15,934 nt of DNA from positions 1 through 15,934 of the forward strand of contig WRMX01000069.1 in assembly GCA_009776905.1 (NCBI GenBank), read 5' to 3'. Each line of letters starts with the position of its first letter. The first letter of the stretch is position 1. The notes under the pieces were generated by a model, which worked only from the letters and a program-made list of their open reading frames with translations, did no database searches and was not told the origin of the DNA. The position numbers were made by a program, and so were the translations under genes. Origin of the DNA: Oscillospiraceae bacterium. Its GTDB lineage: Bacteria; Bacillota; Clostridia; Oscillospirales; Oscillospiraceae. Positions 13,444-15,934 of the stretch are shown here, in pieces.

Positions 13444-15779
13444 TGAACAAAGCAATTCATATCGCGAAAGCAAACATTCGCAAGCAAAAGGGCGCGGTCG
13501 CTTCCATGTTCGTCATCATCATGCTTATCTCTATTTTGTGCACACTTGGCATGAGCGTCATGCTCGGCGTGATGGATGATTATGAAGCAGGGAACGAAAG
13601 GTTAAACGGACTGCATAGCGCGCTGGTATTACCAAAAGACATATATGAGCCGTCCATGGAAAGCACGATAAAAAACGACCCTCATGTCACGCAGTACGAT
13701 ATCGGCGAAGTGGTTTTCAACGGCAGATTGCCGATCAACTATGGCGGCGAATTGGAACACCGCGTCATTATCCTCAACGCCGACGAGGCGCTCAACGTCA
13801 GCGACCCCGCTATCTCGGCAGCAGACAGCGCGATACCCCTCGATTCAGCGATATATATGCCCGAATACGCCAGGCGCCTGGGCTTTGAAGTCGGCAGCTC
13901 GTTTGACTTCACCTACCGCAACAACAACATCAACCTCACTGTCGCGGGCTTCTTTGAATCAGCGGAGTTCACGATGCCAAACGGATCGGCGCTGAAGCTC
14001 TTTGCATCGGCAGAGTGTTTTGAAATGCTCAAAGAGATAATGGGCAGCTCTGTCTGGATCGCCATCAGATATGATGATCCATATTATTCAAGCGTGTTTA
14101 ATGAATCGTTGTTGTCGGACATCAGCATCGAGATATCGTTTTTTACTGAGGACAGCTATATAGAGAACTTTGAGGGCGCGGCCTCGAACGCCATAACGCC
14201 CACAATGATACTGACGGCGATCTTGCTGATCTTTGCTCTAGTAATCATACTGATTTCTCTTCTGGTCACGCGCTTCCGCGTCACCAACAGCATCGAGGAC
14301 TCCATGCATTCCATCGGCGTTCTGAAAGCATCCGGTTATACGAGCAGACAGATTATTGCCGGTTATCTCGTCGAAAACGCCGCAATTGCGATACCCGCCG
14401 CTTTAGCAGGGTTTCTGCTCTCCATCCCCTCGCTCTCCGTCGTCCGAAAAGCGATTGAAAGCATGAGCGGCACAAAATGCACGCTCGGGGTCAACACAAT
14501 TGCAGGCATCATAGCATCTATCATTGTGGTCGCCTTGCTGCTGCTGATGGTCATGCGTTCATGCCGAAGGATCCGCAAGCTCATGCCCGTTGACGCTTTG
14601 CGCGGCGAAACCGCCGCAAGCAACCGGCGGCGCAATTCATTCCCGCTGCAAAAAGGCGCGGGCGGCGTACATGCGCGCCTTGGGCTCAAAGGCACATCCG
14701 CCTATGCCAAGCGCTATATTATGATCAGCATAATTCTCGCAGCGGCAACATTCGTCGTAATCATTATCGCAGCCCTGTACCAAAATTTCGTGCTGGACCA
14801 ATCCGCTCTTATGCGAATGATCGGCATCGAGCTGGCCGAAGCCGATGTGAGCGTGGCGCAACACGCAGACGCGGATGCCTTGGCGGCGGAGCTGGCGCAA
14901 CTCCCGGAAGTCCGCAAGACCGCCATGCTCGATTGGTGCGCGTTTAGGATGGACGACGTGCGGGTCACCGGGTTTCTTTCCGATGATTACAGCTTGATGG
15001 AAACAATGCTCCCCCATGACGGCAGAGCGCCGAAATACGACAACGAGGTCGCTATGCCTAAGCTCCTCGCAAGCCGGCTAGGAAAAACTCTGGGGGATAC
15101 CGTTTCTATCAAAGCCAATGGCCAAGAGCTCGGCTTCATCATTTGCGGATACTATTCATGCGCTAACAACGGAGGTGAAATGGGTCTGCTTACATTAGAA
15201 GGCTATAAACGGCTCGATCCGGAATACCGCAGGAACAACATTCATGTTTATCTGCACAAAGACGCGGAATACGAAGCTTTCGCAGATAAGATAAGGGCTG
15301 CCTATGGAGATGATATATTAAAAGTCACCGATTTCCTTGCATGGGCCGAAGCGAACATCTCCGTTTATGGCGATATAGTAAAGCTTCTGACCCAGGTGAT
15401 ATCGCTGATATCATTATTGATCATAGCCTTGATAATCATAATGACCGCGCGCCAAATCGTGTCAAAGCGCCGGCGCGACCTCGGAATCATGAAGGCCGGC
15501 GGCTATACGACGGCGCAATTGACGAAACAGCTGGTAATCAGCTTTCTGCCCGGTTCCCTCATCGGCATAGCGGCAGGCGCCGTCTGCGGCACGGCCATGG
15601 TCAACCCTGCAGTGACAGCGATGTTCACAAGCACCGGCGTATACAACGCGAATGTGCATATATACTCGCTTGCTGCCGCTGCCATAGGGGCGATAGTTCT
15701 GGTCTTCACGCTCGCCGCTGTATATGTATCGGCGAGCAAAATCAAACGCATCACGGTATACGAGCTGCTTGCGGAATGA
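13443..15779 (+). CDS. FtsX/MacB-like ABC transporter permease, 8 TM
   Basis: A long permease (778 residues from ATG 13443) built as two FtsX-like halves. Counting from the alternative start 13437, membrane segments lie at about 22-46, then 252-278, 307-332 and 352-375; after a basic cytoplasmic linker, 426-450, then 645-670, 690-715 and 742-766. Each half has a large extracytoplasmic domain (about 47-250 and 451-640). Cytoplasmic turns TSRQIIAGYL and TTAQLTKQLV, each preceded by KA/GSGY-like or KAGGY sequence, are the usual coupling regions contacting the ATPase. ATG 13443 is preferred because AAAGGA (13427-13432) is ten bases away; ATG 13437 is only four. Two equal domains with 8 TM differ from the single large loop of 10-TM BceB. 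The protein is complete. Confidence 0.9.
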   Translation: MNKAIHIAKANIRKQKGAVASMFVIIMLISILCTLGMSVMLGVMDDYEAGNERLNGLHSALVLPKDIYEPSMESTIKNDPHVTQYDIGEVVFNGRLPINYGGELEHRVIILNADEALNVSDPAISAADSAIPLDSAIYMPEYARRLGFEVGSSFDFTYRNNNINLTVAGFFESAEFTMPNGSALKLFASAECFEMLKEIMGSSVWIAIRYDDPYYSSVFNESLLSDISIEISFFTEDSYIENFEGAASNAITPTMILTAILLIFALVIILISLLVTRFRVTNSIEDSMHSIGVLKASGYTSRQIIAGYLVENAAIAIPAALAGFLLSIPSLSVVRKAIESMSGTKCTLGVNTIAGIIASIIVVALLLLMVMRSCRRIRKLMPVDALRGETAASNRRRNSFPLQKGAGGVHARLGLKGTSAYAKRYIMISIILAAATFVVIIIAALYQNFVLDQSALMRMIGIELAEADVSVAQHADADALAAELAQLPEVRKTAMLDWCAFRMDDVRVTGFLSDDYSLMETMLPHDGRAPKYDNEVAMPKLLASRLGKTLGDTVSIKANGQELGFIICGYYSCANNGGEMGLLTLEGYKRLDPEYRRNNIHVYLHKDAEYEAFADKIRAAYGDDILKVTDFLAWAEANISVYGDIVKLLTQVISLISLLIIALIIIMTARQIVSKRRRDLGIMKAGGYTTAQLTKQLVISFLPGSLIGIAAGAVCGTAMVNPAVTAMFTSTGVYNANVHIYSLAAAAIGAIVLVFTLAAVYVSASKIKRITVYELLAE

Positions 15780-15800
15780 AAGGCATTTACCTAGAGCAGA

Positions 15801-15865
15801 GCCGCAGCGCAATCGCGACGCTACGCTACAGATTTCACGCCCTTGCGCTCGGCAGACGTTTTTTT
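15801..15865 (+). terminator. probable intrinsic terminator of the exporter operon
   Basis: GCCGCAGCGCAA (15801-15812) pairs with TTGCGCTCGGC (15843-15853) with one bulged C, around a 30-base loop. After five bases comes a run of seven T (15859-15865). It lies 22 bases past the permease stop. The long loop and the gap before the T-run make it less than ideal. Confidence 0.5.
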
Positions 15866-15882
15866 GCTTCCTTATCGCTCAG

Positions 15883-15900
15883 ATGCGCATCCATGCGCAT
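15883..15900. repeat. paired ATGCGCAT palindromes
   Basis: ATGCGCAT, itself a perfect palindrome, occurs at 15883-15890 and 15893-15900 with CC between. The rest of the window to 15934 holds no gene that I can support. It might be an operator for a gene beyond the right edge or part of a dispersed repeat. Confidence 0.5.
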
Positions 15901-15934
15901 ATTCGCGCCGCTCCGCTTCCTTGCTACGCGGTCG

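Noticed and set aside
12685..15779. BceAB-type bacitracin transporter
   Set aside because: The permease has two equal extracytoplasmic domains and 8 TM, and the kinase has a large sensor domain, unlike BceB (10 TM, one large loop) and BceS.

Overview
The window looks like chromosome from an anaerobic Gram-positive bacterium of the Clostridia (Bacillota). The signs are S-layer-homology domains on a secreted protein, two lipoprotein signal peptides, strong Shine-Dalgarno sites, and intergenic spacers carrying the short GC-rich dispersed repeats common in gut Clostridia. The assignment is by style of sequence, not by a marker gene. I saw no rRNA, tRNA, insertion sequence, phage gene or CRISPR array.

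Layout. Positions 1-304 carry no gene. They hold a 29-bp tandem repeat, a REP-like palindrome, a 19-bp tandem repeat and then a good promoter for a pyridoxal/pyridoxamine kinase gene (305-1150). A duplicated 61-bp dispersed element separates it from an NTF2/SnoaL-like protein gene (1348-2232). Next comes a plus-strand set of exported proteins: an S-layer-homology protein with a C-terminal DUF1266 domain (2295-3533); a PstS-like substrate-binding lipoprotein whose reading frame is broken by one base near 4884 and continues in another frame to 5619; and a lipoprotein with a calcium-loop-like motif (5820-7217). Converging on these from the minus strand is a chaperone pair: an HscC-type Hsp70 (10312-8579) followed by a membrane-anchored J-domain protein with HPE in place of HPD (8479-7271). 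The right end holds a two-component system (response regulator and histidine kinase, minus strand, 12437-10474). It diverges from an ABC exporter made of an ATPase and an 8-TM FtsX/MacB-type permease (plus strand, 12685-15779).

Most interesting region: 2.3-10.3 kb. In E. coli, hscC sits with J-protein genes (djlB, djlC) and DUF1266 genes (ybeR, ybeU). Here an HscC-type Hsp70, a matching HPE-type J protein and a DUF1266 protein occur together in a distant phylum. In this version the DUF1266 domain is fused to a cell-wall anchor and the J protein is membrane-embedded with an extracytoplasmic tail. This suggests an envelope-facing version of a poorly understood HscC system; the functional link is inference.

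The TCS/ABC pair is a familiar layout for sensing and exporting an envelope-active compound. Its intergenic region is unusual. A palindromic ATTATAAT can serve as the -10 element for both directions, an inverted repeat overlaps it, and a C-rich, almost G-free leader gives two quadruplex-type G-run clusters on the opposite strand. All counts and comparisons were made by eye without database searches.
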